Positions 1 to 7,623 of a DNA stretch of 64,000 nucleotides are shown here, piece by piece. Position 1 is the stretch's first letter, and each line of letters starts with the position of its first letter. Source of the DNA: JAJPKK01 sp963807015 (GTDB lineage: Bacteria > Pseudomonadota > Alphaproteobacteria > Rhizobiales > Xanthobacteraceae); NCBI GenBank assembly GCA_963807015.1, contig CAWEAS010000028.1:372001-436000 (forward strand). Reading direction: 5' to 3'. The position numbers and the translations under genes are program-made. The notes under the pieces were generated by a model. The model saw only the letters and a program-made list of their open reading frames with translations. It did no database searches and had not been told where the DNA came from.

Positions 1-642
1 GCCGATCTCGATCTTGGAGGCAGCGATCACCGCCTGCGTGCGGCTCTCGACGCCGAGCTTTTGCAGGATCGCGGAGACGTGCGCTTTGACGGTCGCCTCC
101 GACACGCCAAGCTCGTAGGCGATCTGCTTGTTGAGCAGGCCCTCCGACAGCATCATCAAAACGCGCACCTGCTGCGGCGTGAGCGAGGCGAGCCGCGTCA
201 GCATGGCGGCGGTGTCGTCGTCGGGTTTGGCCGACAGATCAACGTCCGGCGGCGTCCAGATGCCGCCGCGCAGCACGCTCTCGATGGCATTGCGGATCTC
301 GGCGACGGCGAGCGTCTTCGGGATGAATCCCGACGCACCGAAATCCATGCAGCGGCGGATCACCGCCGGGTCGTCATTGCCGGAGACGATCACGACCGGG
401 ACGCTCGGGAATTGCGCGCGCATGTACATCAGGCCGGAAAAGCCGCGCACGCCCGGCATCGCAAGGTCGAGCAGCACGAGGTCGACGTCGTTGTTGCGAT
501 CGAGGAGCTTCGACATGTCGTCGAACGATCCCGCCTCGGCGATGGCGGAGGCATCGAACAGCCCGGCCACCGCCTCGCGCAGCGCGCCGCGAAATAAGGG
601 GTGATCGTCCGCGATCACCAGGCGATACGTCGAGCCACTCAC
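1..642 (-). CDS. NarL/FixJ-family response regulator (3' end outside window)
   Basis: Two-component transcription regulator: a phosphorylatable receiver domain followed by a LuxR-type DNA-binding domain. It reads from a GTG at 642 leftwards and runs off the window after 214 codons. The receiver (residues 5-120) has the acidic pair in IADDHPLF, Asp59 in LVLLDLAMPG as the likely phospho-acceptor, and the conserved Lys in FIPKTL. The helix-turn-helix (about 150-210) shows LTPQQVRVL, NKQIAYELGVSEATVKAHV and a C-terminal ASKIEIG. The stretch LAMPGVRGFSGLMYMRAQFP resembles the ErdR/CrbR/AgmR type of regulators, which control acetate or alcohol catabolism and sit near sodium symporters; that sub-family call is inference. 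The gene is divergent from the small membrane protein at 1013. Target genes cannot be deduced. Confidence 0.93.
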   Translation of the reverse strand, partial: MSGSTYRLVIADDHPLFRGALREAVAGLFDASAIAEAGSFDDMSKLLDRNNDVDLVLLDLAMPGVRGFSGLMYMRAQFPSVPVVIVSGNDDPAVIRRCMDFGASGFIPKTLAVAEIRNAIESVLRGGIWTPPDVDLSAKPDDDTAAMLTRLASLTPQQVRVLMMLSEGLLNKQIAYELGVSEATVKAHVSAILQKLGVESRTQAVIAASKIEIG

Positions 643-1012
643 CGCTGGAGTCCTGGTCTCTGCGGGTCGGCCGCCTGGGCGCGCGCCCCTGGCGTGATTA
701 CTTTCTAACCGCCCTGTTGCCGATGCAAGTGGCACCGGATCAGCGCCGGGTGACCGCCCCGTTCGGTCGTCGAATCATCCGGCCGCGCCCGTGGAAATTA
801 CGCCTGACCCAGGTGTGTCCCCGAGAGCACAGTATGGATAGTGCGAACCCGGTGGGCATGCAACCGGCCCCGGTACAGCGAAAAGTGGCACGCCCTCTGC
901 AAGGCAATCCCCACCAAGTGGCGCCGCGCCGACGTTGTGTTCGGCAGGCCGCGGCGAAGGAGATGCGTGAACTGACAAACGACCCCGGCAAGAAGCGACG
1001 GAAAGGCCAATC
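643..1012. other. Divergent intergenic region (370 bp)
   Basis: Space between the divergent response regulator and the small membrane protein. I see no convincing gene, tRNA or strong hairpin. It must carry both promoters, but no clear sigma-70 hexamer pair stands out. Frames open across it on both strands look like GC-rich chance frames. Confidence 0.5.
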
Positions 1013-1291
1013 ATGATCAACAACAAAAGCAAACGCCGCCAGGTCGCGGCGGTCACCGCAGAGCAGCAGCAGCTTCTTGGCGCTTTGCGGCGAACGGTCC
1101 TGGTGATGCTGCCGGTATGGCTTGTCTACTTCTTTGCCATCACCGTGTTTGATCGCAGGCTCGGGGCCATCACCGTGCCCTACGTGGACATGCCGCTCAC
1201 CCCCTACTTGGTGGCGCTGGGCTGCCTGCTGACGTTCCCGATCCTGCTCGTCATGCTGACGCGCGCCGTCCTCGCCATTCATCGCCAATAG
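1013..1291 (+). CDS. Small two-helix membrane protein, DUF4212-like (symporter small subunit type)
   Basis: A 92-residue protein with a basic N-terminus (MINNKSKRRQ) and two hydrophobic segments at about residues 28-48 and 62-86. The pattern RRTVLVMLPVWLVYFFAI, then an aromatic/Pro loop (VPYVDMPL), then a second helix, resembles DUF4212, the small subunit that accompanies VC2705-type sodium:solute symporters. The match is by eye, so the family is uncertain. The start is supported by GGAAAGG upstream. No large symporter subunit follows; the next gene is yjbQ on the other strand. If the family is right this is an orphan subunit, divergent from a regulator of the kind that often controls such transporters. 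Confidence 0.6.
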   Translation: MINNKSKRRQVAAVTAEQQQLLGALRRTVLVMLPVWLVYFFAITVFDRRLGAITVPYVDMPLTPYLVALGCLLTFPILLVMLTRAVLAIHRQ

Positions 1292-1295
1292 GCGG

Positions 1296-1787
1296 TCACC
1301 GCCGGGCGCTGCCAAGAAACTGCAGCACGATCTCCCGGCGATGCGGCCGGGTGCGATGCTCGGCGACGTAAATGCCTTGCCAGGTGCCGAGCGCGAGGCC
1401 ACCGGCCCTCACCGGGATGTGCAGAGAAACGCCCGTCAACATCGCCTTGACGTGCGCCGGCATATCGTCGGGCCCCTCGGTGTCGTGGACCCAGGGCGCG
1501 TCTTCCGGGGCGAGATTGCGCAGTGCCGCGCCCAGATCGGTGCGCACATCCGGATCGGCATTCTCCTGGATCGTCAGCGATGCCGAGGTGTGGCGCATGA
1601 ACAGCAGGAGGATGCCGTCGCCGGCGCCGGCTTGCGCCAGGAAATCCGCAGCCTCGCGCGTGATCTCGAAAAATCCCTCGCACGTGGTTTCGACCGTGAG
1701 CGTCGCGGCGGCAATTACCTCGGGCGCAGTGCGCGCGATGGCGGACAGGCGTGTCGTTGCAGTCGCGAGACGTTCCACGGTGGCCAA
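1296..1787 (-). CDS. yjbQ: YjbQ family protein (UPF0047)
   Basis: Small cytosolic protein of the YjbQ/UPF0047 family. E. coli YjbQ has been reported to have weak thiamin phosphate synthase activity, but its physiological role is unsettled. The hallmarks are all present: MRHTSASLTIQENADPDV, WVHDTEGPDDMPAHVKAML, SLHIPVRAGGLALGTWQGI and EHRTRPHRREI, which supply the conserved His, Asn and Glu residues of the active-site cluster. The 163 residues include about 27 before the usual family start (TLTVET), so the true start may be a little further in. Its 3' end faces the small membrane protein, with 4 bp between the stops. Confidence 0.93.
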   Translation of the reverse strand: MATVERLATATTRLSAIARTAPEVIAAATLTVETTCEGFFEITREAADFLAQAGAGDGILLLFMRHTSASLTIQENADPDVRTDLGAALRNLAPEDAPWVHDTEGPDDMPAHVKAMLTGVSLHIPVRAGGLALGTWQGIYVAEHRTRPHRREIVLQFLGSARR

Positions 1788-1803
1788 GGTTCAGCCTTTC
1801 TTC

Positions 1804-2304
1804 TCAGCCCTTCTTGCGCATGTCGCGTTGAATGTCGGCCATCATGTCGACGAGACGTCGCCAGATCTTTTCCATCACGCTCATGACGCGGTCGATCTCG
1901 GCATCCTCGGGTGACGCCGCCTTGGCGCCCGGGCCGACGCCGCTCGGCAGCGGCAGACCGCGCTCCAGGAGCGCGCCCTTCAACAGCGCATTCTCCTTCT
2001 GCAGCCGCGCGATCTCGCCATCGACAGCGGCGCGTTCATCCGGCACCAGGCTGCAGGCCCAGCCGGCGGCGTGCCTGCTGCACATCGCCACCTCGCCGCT
2101 CCGTTTGTCGAGGCGCAGATAGCCGTCGTTGAGACGGTGCATCACGAAGCGTGGATCAGCGAGTTCGGCCGGTGCTTGCTCGCGGCCCTGCTCCTGAGTT
2201 GCCGGGGAATTTGGTGTGGAACCCGGCGGGACCTGTTCTTGCGCCATCGCCGCCAACGGCGCACCGCAAGCAAGGATGGCGATGACGCAAAGACGGCGGT
2301 ACAT
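1804..2304 (-). CDS. Exported coiled-coil hypothetical protein
   Basis: A 166-residue protein I do not recognise. The start at 2304 is preceded by AAGGGGA and gives a clean signal peptide (MYRRLCVIAILACGAPLAAMAQ). After a Pro/Gln-rich linker there is a short block with two Cys (MCSRHAAGWACSL, within a stretch predicting strands), then a heptad-like helix (VDGEIARLQKENALLKGALL). The C-terminal helix is rich in Asp, Arg and Met and ends in Lys-Lys-Gly. Likely periplasmic. The stop lies 16 bp upstream of the yjbQ start, so the two may be cotranscribed. Confidence 0.75.
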   Translation of the reverse strand: MYRRLCVIAILACGAPLAAMAQEQVPPGSTPNSPATQEQGREQAPAELADPRFVMHRLNDGYLRLDKRSGEVAMCSRHAAGWACSLVPDERAAVDGEIARLQKENALLKGALLERGLPLPSGVGPGAKAASPEDAEIDRVMSVMEKIWRRLVDMMADIQRDMRKKG

Positions 2305-2606
2305 GGATGTTCCCCTTGTCGAGTTCCGTTGTCGCAAAACCTGTCCCGAAATTCGCAGTCATTCGAGCATGTTCCGGCGGCGGCTTTGCGGCGATAATCT
2401 TCGTGGCGGCGTTTGATACGGACGCAAATGATCCGCGGCTGCAGCGTCACAAGACCAACGGCGAAGCTCTGGAAACATGCAAATTTCCATTTACATACAA
2501 GTCGTTACCGCATTTGCACAGATTCTTGACTATGGGAAACCCAATCAGTATGGTCCGCGCGGCCTCGAGGGGGCGGCGACACCGATCATCATGGCGCGCG
2601 AGTGGC
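2305..2606. other. Upstream region of atp cluster and of the exported coiled-coil gene
   Basis: A 302-bp divergent region, locally AT-rich at about 2470-2550. It carries the candidate atp promoter listed separately. No gene is supported here; frames that run into atpI from further upstream have no ribosome-binding site. Confidence 0.5.
2526..2554 (+). promoter_or_regulatory. Candidate sigma-70 promoter of the atp F0 operon
   Basis: TTGACT at 2526-2531, a 17-bp spacer, then TATGGT at 2549-2554. The first hexamer matches the consensus at 5 of 6 bases and the second at 4 of 6. Transcription would begin near 2561, about 45 bases before the atpI start, which also argues against the longer upstream readings of atpI. 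No experimental support. Confidence 0.4.
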
Positions 2607-2966
2607 ATGACGATGGCCAATGACGCGCCAAACAACAGTGGTCCGCCAAATCGGTCATCCGACGAGGCCGCTCTCTCAGCGAGGCTCCGGCGTCTCGGCG
2701 ATCAACTCGACCGCGAACGGCCGGTTGAGGTTCCCGATCGCAGTCGGCCGGTCGCCGACGCATCGGGGTTTGCCCGCGGGTTTCGGCTTTCATCGGAACT
2801 CGTGGCCGGGGTGCTGGTCGGTGCGGTCATTGGCTGGGCCCTCGATCGGTTCCTTGGGATCACGCCCTGGGGGCTGATCGTGTTCGTGTTGCTGGGCTTT
2901 GCCGCCGGCGTGCTCAATGTGATGCGCGGCGCGGGCATTGTCCCGGAACGCAAAGTGGACGACTAG
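2607..2966 (+). CDS. atpI: ATP synthase protein I (AtpI)
   Basis: AtpI is a small membrane protein encoded at the head of F-type ATP synthase operons and thought to help assemble the c-ring or carry Mg2+. From the ATG at 2607 it has 119 residues: a charged cytosolic N-terminus, then two membrane helices (about 57-78 and 83-105). The AtpI signature is visible as ELVAGVLVGAVIGWALDRF, then a short turn (LGITPW) and GLIVFVLLGFAAGVLNV. ATG codons at 2607 and 2613 are both possible; neither has a strong ribosome-binding site. It is followed 45 bp later by atpB, so it is the first gene of the F0 operon. Confidence 0.9.
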   Translation: MTMANDAPNNSGPPNRSSDEAALSARLRRLGDQLDRERPVEVPDRSRPVADASGFARGFRLSSELVAGVLVGAVIGWALDRFLGITPWGLIVFVLLGFAAGVLNVMRGAGIVPERKVDD

Positions 2967-3011
2967 ACGGCGCGCCTGCGCCGGCAAGGTGAACTAAGGA
3001 CTGCTGCGGCC

Positions 3012-3761
3012 ATGGCCGATCCGATCCATCAATTCCAAGTCGTCAACCTTGTTCCGCTTGGCAAGATCGGGGGCCTCGAGTTCGCCATCACCAATTCCGC
3101 GATCTACATGGGCGTTGCCGTCGGCATCACTGCGCTGCTGATGCTGGGCGCGACATCCGGCCGTCGGATCGTGCCGACGCGCATCCAATCAGTCGCGGAG
3201 ATGTCCTACGAATTCGTCGCCGACACCATACGCAACATCATCGGCGAAGAGGGCATGCGGTTCTTCCCGCTGGTGTTCTCGCTCTTCATGTTCATTCTCG
3301 TCTCGAACATGGTCGGGCTCATCCCGTACAACTTCACCGTCACGAGCCACATCATCGTTACGGCCGCGCTGTCGCTGTTGGTGTTCTTCACCGTGCTGAT
3401 TTACGGCTTCTGGCGGAACGGCCTGCACTTCTTCAATCTGTTCGTGCCCAAGGGCGTGCCGATCTACATCCTGCCGCTGATCGTGTTCATCGAGGTGCTG
3501 TCGTTCCTGTCGCGCCCGATCTCCCATAGCGTGCGGTTGTTCGCCAACATGCTGGCAGGGCACATCACGCTCAAGGTCTTCGCCGGGTTTGTCACCATGC
3601 TGGGCGGCTTCGGCATCGCCGGATGGCTCGGCGCGACGCTGCCGCTGGCGATGACCGTGGCGCTCACCGCGCTCGAGCTCCTGGTCGCGTTCCTCCAGGC
3701 TTACGTGTTCGCGATCCTCACCTGCATCTATCTCAACGACGCCATTCACCCGGGCCATTGA
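3012..3761 (+). CDS. atpB: F0F1 ATP synthase subunit a
   Basis: Subunit a forms the proton half-channels against the c-ring in the inner membrane. The 249-residue length is usual. The essential Arg lies in SHSVRLFANMLAGH, and the partner acidic and polar residues occur in the last helices (ALELLVAFLQAYVFAILTC). Five to six membrane helices are evident. The N-terminal DPIHQFQV is the usual alphaproteobacterial start. It sits between atpI and atpE, on the same strand. Confidence 0.98.
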   Translation: MADPIHQFQVVNLVPLGKIGGLEFAITNSAIYMGVAVGITALLMLGATSGRRIVPTRIQSVAEMSYEFVADTIRNIIGEEGMRFFPLVFSLFMFILVSNMVGLIPYNFTVTSHIIVTAALSLLVFFTVLIYGFWRNGLHFFNLFVPKGVPIYILPLIVFIEVLSFLSRPISHSVRLFANMLAGHITLKVFAGFVTMLGGFGIAGWLGATLPLAMTVALTALELLVAFLQAYVFAILTCIYLNDAIHPGH

Positions 3762-3799
3762 CGGCCCTCTTAATCTCCCATCGAACAAGGAGCTTCATC

Positions 3800-4027
3800 A
3801 TGGATCCAGTGGCCGCCAAATACATCGGCGCCGGCATTGCCTGCATCGGCATGGGCGGCGCCGGCGTCGGCGTCGGTACCATCTTCGGCAGCTACCTCGC
3901 CGCGGCGCTGCGCAATCCGTCGGCCGCCCAGGGCCAGTTCGGCAACCTGATCTTCGGCTTCGCCGTGACCGAGGCGCTCGGCATCTTCTCGCTGCTGATC
4001 GCGCTCTTGTTGCTGTTCGCGCTGTAA
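3800..4027 (+). CDS. atpE: F0F1 ATP synthase subunit c
   Basis: The c subunit forms the proton-driven rotor ring. The ATG at 3800 is preceded by AAGGAG and gives 75 residues, the typical alphaproteobacterial size. Two helices are joined by the polar loop RNPSA. The proton-binding carboxylate is Glu58 in FAVTEALGIF. The N-terminal helix has the packed glycine pattern GMGGAGVGVGTIFG. A Glu rather than a Na+-type ligand set indicates proton coupling. Confidence 0.98.
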   Translation: MDPVAAKYIGAGIACIGMGGAGVGVGTIFGSYLAAALRNPSAAQGQFGNLIFGFAVTEALGIFSLLIALLLLFAL

Positions 4028-4059
4028 GCGCACGCTCAACGCTGGGAGTCTGGCCGGCC

Positions 4060-4605
4060 ATGGCCGAAACCCACACCACCATGACGGAGGCGACACCTCC
4101 GTCCGAGCACGGCGGAGGATTTCCGCCGTTCGACAAGCACACGTTTCCCTCGCAGCTCCTGTGGCTCGCGATCTTCTTCGTTGCGCTCTACGTGATCGCC
4201 GCGAAGCTCGCCTTGCCGCGGGTCGGCTCGATCATCGCCGAGCGGCGCGGCCGCATCTCCGGCGACCTCGGTGAGGCGGCACGCATGAAAGATGCGGCCG
4301 ACGCGGCGATCGCGAGCTACGAAAAAGACTTGGCGGAAGCCCGTTCCCGCGCCCAGGCGCTCGCCGCGGAAACCCGCGCCAAGCTCGTGGCCGCGGCCGA
4401 CGCCGAGCGCAAGACGCTGGAGAACGCGCTCCACGCGCGTCTTGCCGACGCGGAGAAGGCGATTGCAGCGACGAAAACGAGGGCGATGTCGAACGTGCGC
4501 GGCATCGCGCACGAGGCCGCGACCGCCATCGTGACGCGGCTCACCGGCAAGGCGCCACTGGAGGCTGCGGTTGCCTCCGCGGTCGACGCCGCGATCAAGC
4601 ACTGA
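4060..4605 (+). CDS. atpF2: F0F1 ATP synthase subunit b'
   Basis: One of the two non-identical b-type stator subunits, as in photosynthetic and many alphaproteobacterial enzymes. A 25-residue hydrophilic N-terminus (with GGGFPPFDKHTFPSQLLWL) precedes one membrane helix (about 30-50). A long charged Ala/Glu/Arg helix runs to the C-terminus and dimerises with subunit b. The extended N-terminus with PPFD and the place just before the second b gene identify it as b'. It ends 8 bp before atpF. Confidence 0.95.
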   Translation: MAETHTTMTEATPPSEHGGGFPPFDKHTFPSQLLWLAIFFVALYVIAAKLALPRVGSIIAERRGRISGDLGEAARMKDAADAAIASYEKDLAEARSRAQALAAETRAKLVAAADAERKTLENALHARLADAEKAIAATKTRAMSNVRGIAHEAATAIVTRLTGKAPLEAAVASAVDAAIKH

Positions 4606-4613
4606 GGTCCGCG

Positions 4614-5108
4614 ATGGTCGAGTTCATCTACGAGCCGGAGACCTGGGTTGCGATCGCGTTCGTGATCTTCCTCGGCGTGCTGGTGAAATTCGGCGTGCCG
4701 AACCTCATCACCAAGTCGCTCGACGACCGCAGCAGCCGCATCCAGGCCGAGCTCGACGAGGCGGCGCGGTTGCGCAAGGAAGCCGAGGCGGTGCTGGCGC
4801 AGTACAAGCAAAAGCAGAAGGAAGCCGAGGCCGAGGCCGCGGCGATCATCGTCAGCGCGCGCGAGGAAGCCGAGCGGCTTGCCGCCGAGGCCAAGACCAA
4901 GGCCGAGGAATTCGTGACCCGGCGCACCAAGATGGCGGAAACGCGCATTGCCCAGGCCGAGGCCCACGCCCTCGCCGAGGTCCGCGCCGCCGCCGCCGAC
5001 GCCGCCGTCACCGCCGCCGAAAAGGTGCTCGCCGACACGACGCGCGGCGCCGCCGCCGACGCCCTCATCGCCAAGGGGATCGGCGACCTCAAGGCGAAGC
5101 TGAACTGA
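4614..5108 (+). CDS. atpF: F0F1 ATP synthase subunit b
   Basis: The second stator subunit, 164 residues. A very short N-terminus (MVEFIYEPETWVAIAF) leads into one membrane helix ending at KFGVPNLI, then a continuous coiled-coil helix rich in Ala, Glu, Lys and Arg. It is the last gene of the F0 operon. Genes for F1 (alpha, beta, gamma, delta, epsilon) do not follow; in this group they usually form a separate operon elsewhere. Confidence 0.96.
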   Translation: MVEFIYEPETWVAIAFVIFLGVLVKFGVPNLITKSLDDRSSRIQAELDEAARLRKEAEAVLAQYKQKQKEAEAEAAAIIVSAREEAERLAAEAKTKAEEFVTRRTKMAETRIAQAEAHALAEVRAAAADAAVTAAEKVLADTTRGAAADALIAKGIGDLKAKLN

Positions 5109-5197
5109 TCCGCCCTCCTGGCGGTGATGCCGAATTGCTTTCGCGGGACATGACGTACCGGGAGCGATTGAGGCCGCCCGCATCAAAACATCGGCGG

Positions 5198-5391
5198 CGT
5201 CATCGTCCGGCTTGACCGGACGATCCAGTAACCCCATGCCTCCCAGTATGCGCGCCGAGCGGACCTGATCGAAAAGACCAACCCAAATTGGATCGATCTT
5301 ATTTCCCGGCATCGCAAGTCCGTAAATCTCACGACGTGCTAAGCGATAGCGCGGTGGTTACTGGATCGTCCGGTCAAGCCGGACGATGACG
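5198..5391. repeat. Doublet of inverted REP-type palindromes
   Basis: A 36-bp unit at 5198-5233, itself palindromic around CGTCCGGCTTGACCGGACG, is repeated in perfect inverse orientation at 5356-5391. The 194-bp interval would fold into a long hairpin with structured tips, like a REPIN or small MITE. Single relatives occur at 16944-16984 and 18025-18060. The doublet lies in the 338-bp space between the atp operon and the toxin-antitoxin pair and may end transcription. A further palindrome half, CTTTCGCGGGACATGAC, starts at 5138 and matches the inverse of the element at 17029. No gene is seen in this space. Confidence 0.9.
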
Positions 5392-5446
5392 GCCGCGGGG
5401 CGCGTCCGCAGGCTGGTTCGAACGAACGGCAATTGCGCAAGCTCGT

Positions 5447-5731
5447 TCAGACGAGCTCCATTCTCAAGTGCCGCCCGACAGCCTGTGCCGCGCGCGCGAG
5501 CGTGCCGAGCGTCACCGATTCGTTGTCGGGATCGAGAACTCGGTCGAGCTGAGCGCGACTTGTCTTCATACGCTTTGCCAGTTCCGATTTGGACAGCCCC
5601 TGGTCCGCCATCAGCGCGTCGAGCTGGCGCGCGATAACCCGCTTGATGGCGCGCGCCGTCACTTCCTCGTAAATGCCCCCCTCTTTGAGGAAGTCATCCA
5701 AAGACGATCCGATCCGGCCTTTCTTTCTCAT
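5447..5731 (-). CDS. Antitoxin, HigA/XRE-type helix-turn-helix
   Basis: A 94-residue DNA-binding antitoxin. The helix-turn-helix is at about residues 45-65 (QGLSKSELAKRMKTSRAQLD, with TLGTLARAAQAVG after it), typical of antitoxins paired with RelE/Gp49-like toxins. The start ATG at 5731 overlaps the toxin stop by four bases (ATGA), so the two are translationally coupled with the toxin first, as in higBA. It should neutralise the toxin and repress the operon by binding the palindrome at 6074-6091. Confidence 0.9.
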   Translation of the reverse strand: MRKKGRIGSSLDDFLKEGGIYEEVTARAIKRVIARQLDALMADQGLSKSELAKRMKTSRAQLDRVLDPDNESVTLGTLARAAQAVGRHLRMELV

Positions 5732-6063
5732 GTGATTTCCCTCTTTCGCTTTGTCGCCAATTCCAGATCGGACTTCGGTGTCTTCTGCGTCTTCTTGATG
5801 AACGCATGCAGCAGTACCATTCGGCCGTCGTGGATGCAGAAAAGCATCCGCGCGATGCGACCTTGCACAAGGTTGCTGCGTATCTCCCAAAGCTCGTCGC
5901 CAAGCGAACGACACAACGGCATGCCGATAGGCCAGGAGAACTCCACATCCTTGATATCTTCGCCGATGACTTTTCGGTCCTCGGCGGCAAGGCTCTTGAG
6001 CCATTCGCGAACGGGTTCCCGCCCAGAGGCCAGTTGATAGAAGGCGGCAGGTAGTCGTTTCAC
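5728..6063 (-). CDS. Toxin of RelE/HigB (Gp49-like, PF05973) type
   Basis: Likely ribosome-dependent mRNA endonuclease toxin. Family features are REPVREWLKSL, the strand/turn WPIGMPLCRSLGDELWEIR, RIARMLFCIHDG and the C-terminal LLHAFIKKTQKTP. Start choice is unusual. A TTG at 6081 would give 117 residues, but it lies inside the operator and upstream of the candidate -10. A GTG at 6063 gives 111 residues beginning at the conserved VKRLP and would be nearly leaderless. I prefer 6063. The antitoxin gene follows with a 4-base overlap. The reaction is inferred from the family. Confidence 0.88.
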   Translation of the reverse strand: MKRLPAAFYQLASGREPVREWLKSLAAEDRKVIGEDIKDVEFSWPIGMPLCRSLGDELWEIRSNLVQGRIARMLFCIHDGRMVLLHAFIKKTQKTPKSDLELATKRKREIT

Positions 6064-6071
6064 GATAAGCT

Positions 6072-6100
6072 TATGTACCAAAAATGGTACAATCGCGCAA
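6072..6100 (-). promoter_or_regulatory. Promoter with palindromic operator of the toxin-antitoxin operon
   Basis: A perfect inverted repeat, TGTACCA-AAAA-TGGTACA, lies at 6074-6091. On the minus strand a TTGCGC (6100-6095) and a TACATA (6077-6072) are spaced by 17 bp, so the palindrome fills the space between the two promoter boxes. This is the expected arrangement for autorepression by the HigA-type antitoxin. Transcription would start about 6065, at the toxin GTG. Confidence 0.7.
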
Positions 6101-6174
6101 GGAGGTCTTCAACGGGAAACGCGCTGCCGTGGACCATTTCGAGCGTGTTGTCGCCGCCTGACGGAAATCCAACT

Positions 6175-6930
6175 TCACTTAATGCGCGGCGGCGACTTCT
6201 TCTTCGGCGTGGGCCGCGCCGGGGTCAGTCCGTCGGGGTCGAAGCCGATGTAGATGATGTAGGCCTCGAGCTCGGCGGTCGACGGGATCGGGACCGTCAT
6301 CTCCTCCTCGACGTGGAGGAAGGGCACATAGGTCTGCCCCGGCGGCATCGTGACCGGAACGACGAACAGCTTGGTCCAGATCACCTTCGGCTGCAAACCT
6401 TCGCGCACCAGCGCGTAGCGCACCGGAATCTCGACCTGCGCCGGCGCGCCTGCGGGTCCGACCACGATGCGCCCCTGGACCCCGACCTTGATGCTCACGT
6501 CGGTGCCGCGGACGATGCATTCGCGCGCGTTCTGGGTGAAGCTTGCCTGATAGCGCAGGTTGAGCGCGGAGGCGTCGGAGCCCGGTTCGTTGACGGTAAA
6601 CAGCGCCGCGCCCTGACGATAATCGACGGTCGGGCAATCGAACTCCGACGACGTCGCGCCGGTGGTCGTCGGCTTTGGCGGCGGCAGGCTCGAGGAGCTG
6701 CCGGAGAAGAGCGACTTCACCCGGCTGGTGAACGAGGTGTCGGACGGCGCCGGTGCGGTGCTCGCGTCCGGCCCGGGCGTCGCCGCGGGCGGCGTGGAGC
6801 TGCCGAAGCTTCCGAGCGACGAGCAGCCGGACAGCACCATGACGGCCGCGAGCCAAAACCCGGCGTGGCGCAACGCGATCCATCGATCGCGGCGCCATGA
6901 CGCCGTGCGCGAGGTTTCGGCGGTGTTCAT
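6175..6930 (-). CDS. Lipoprotein of unknown function
   Basis: A 251-residue exported lipoprotein. A 20-residue N-terminal extension leads to a hydrophobic segment and a lipobox (VMVLSGC), so the mature protein starts at Cys36 and is probably outer-membrane anchored. A Pro/Ser/Thr-rich linker follows to about residue 92. The folded part begins at EFDCPTVDYRQGAALFTV, with a second Cys in NARECIVRG, and reads as mostly beta strands (VSIKVGVQGRIVVGPAGAP, VEIPVRYALV). The C-terminus is Lys/Pro-rich. I know this as a conserved rhizobial hypothetical type, without an assigned role. Confidence 0.85.
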   Translation of the reverse strand: MNTAETSRTASWRRDRWIALRHAGFWLAAVMVLSGCSSLGSFGSSTPPAATPGPDASTAPAPSDTSFTSRVKSLFSGSSSSLPPPKPTTTGATSSEFDCPTVDYRQGAALFTVNEPGSDASALNLRYQASFTQNARECIVRGTDVSIKVGVQGRIVVGPAGAPAQVEIPVRYALVREGLQPKVIWTKLFVVPVTMPPGQTYVPFLHVEEEMTVPIPSTAELEAYIIYIGFDPDGLTPARPTPKKKSPPRIK

Positions 6931-7019
6931 GTCAAATGCCCAATCCCCACGGGCATTATAGCAAAATAACCGTGGCAGACCAAAGGCGTCCTAAAGGCGT
7001 CCCAAAAGCGTCCATAGCG

Positions 7020-7616
7020 TCATTTGCGCCGGTGGGGCGGATCGTCCTTGATCCGCGCGTAGAGCAGGTGGTCCTGCCAGATGCCGTTGATGCAGAGGTA
7101 TTGGCGTGCGTAGCCCTCCCGCTCGAAGCCGGATTTTTCGAGGAGGCGGATCGACGCCACGTTGGTCGGGATGCATGCGGCCTCCAGCCGATGGAGGCGG
7201 AGCGTCACAAAGCTGAACGGCACCAGGCCGCGCATTGCCGATGACATCAGCCCCTGGCGCGCATAGGGCTCGCCCATCCAGTAGCCGAAGCTGCCCGCCT
7301 GGGCGACGCCACGGCGAATATTGGTGATTCGCACCCCGCCGACCAGCGCGCCGTCGGATTTGCGGAAGATGAAAAACGAATAGGCCTGATCGTCGCGCTG
7401 ATCCTCGCCGTAGCGCTTGAGGCGGCGGCGAAAAGCGCCGCGGGTGAGATCGTCGGCGGGCCAGATCGGCTCCCAGGGCCTCAGGAACTCGCGGCTGTTC
7501 TCCCGCAATGTCGCCCATTCCGAAAAGTCGGACATCTGCGGCGGCCGCAGCGAGACGAAGTCGCCCTCGATCGCGGGCAGCGTCTCGGCGAACGTCGCAG
7601 TGCGGAAGAACGCCAT
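7020..7616 (-). CDS. GNAT N-acetyltransferase, RimJ/RimL type
   Basis: A 198-residue acetyl-CoA-dependent N-acetyltransferase of the RimJ group, which acetylate protein N-termini or small amines. The start ATG at 7616 gives MAFFRTATFAE, 8 bp after the upstream M16 stop. GNAT features are the entry strand FVSLRPPQMSDFSEW, motif A in GYWMGEPYARQGLMSSAMRG (acetyl-CoA phosphate loop, R/Q-x-x-G-x-G/A) and motif B in ACIPTNVASIRLLEKSGFE. The substrate is not evident. It is the last gene of a thrC-M16-acetyltransferase transcription unit. Confidence 0.93.
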   Translation of the reverse strand: MAFFRTATFAETLPAIEGDFVSLRPPQMSDFSEWATLRENSREFLRPWEPIWPADDLTRGAFRRRLKRYGEDQRDDQAYSFFIFRKSDGALVGGVRITNIRRGVAQAGSFGYWMGEPYARQGLMSSAMRGLVPFSFVTLRLHRLEAACIPTNVASIRLLEKSGFEREGYARQYLCINGIWQDHLLYARIKDDPPHRRK

Positions 7617-7623
7617 TCTTGCC

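Noticed and set aside
5411..5460. GGTTCGAAC in a hairpin-like stretch, considered as a tRNA T-arm
   Set aside because: No acceptor stem, anticodon arm or CCA context around it; no cloverleaf can be drawn.
6073..6900. Plus-strand frame preceded by AAGGAGGT at 6099-6106
   Set aside because: The ribosome-binding sequence is good, but the frame is antisense to the lipoprotein gene and reads as low-complexity; likely coincidence.
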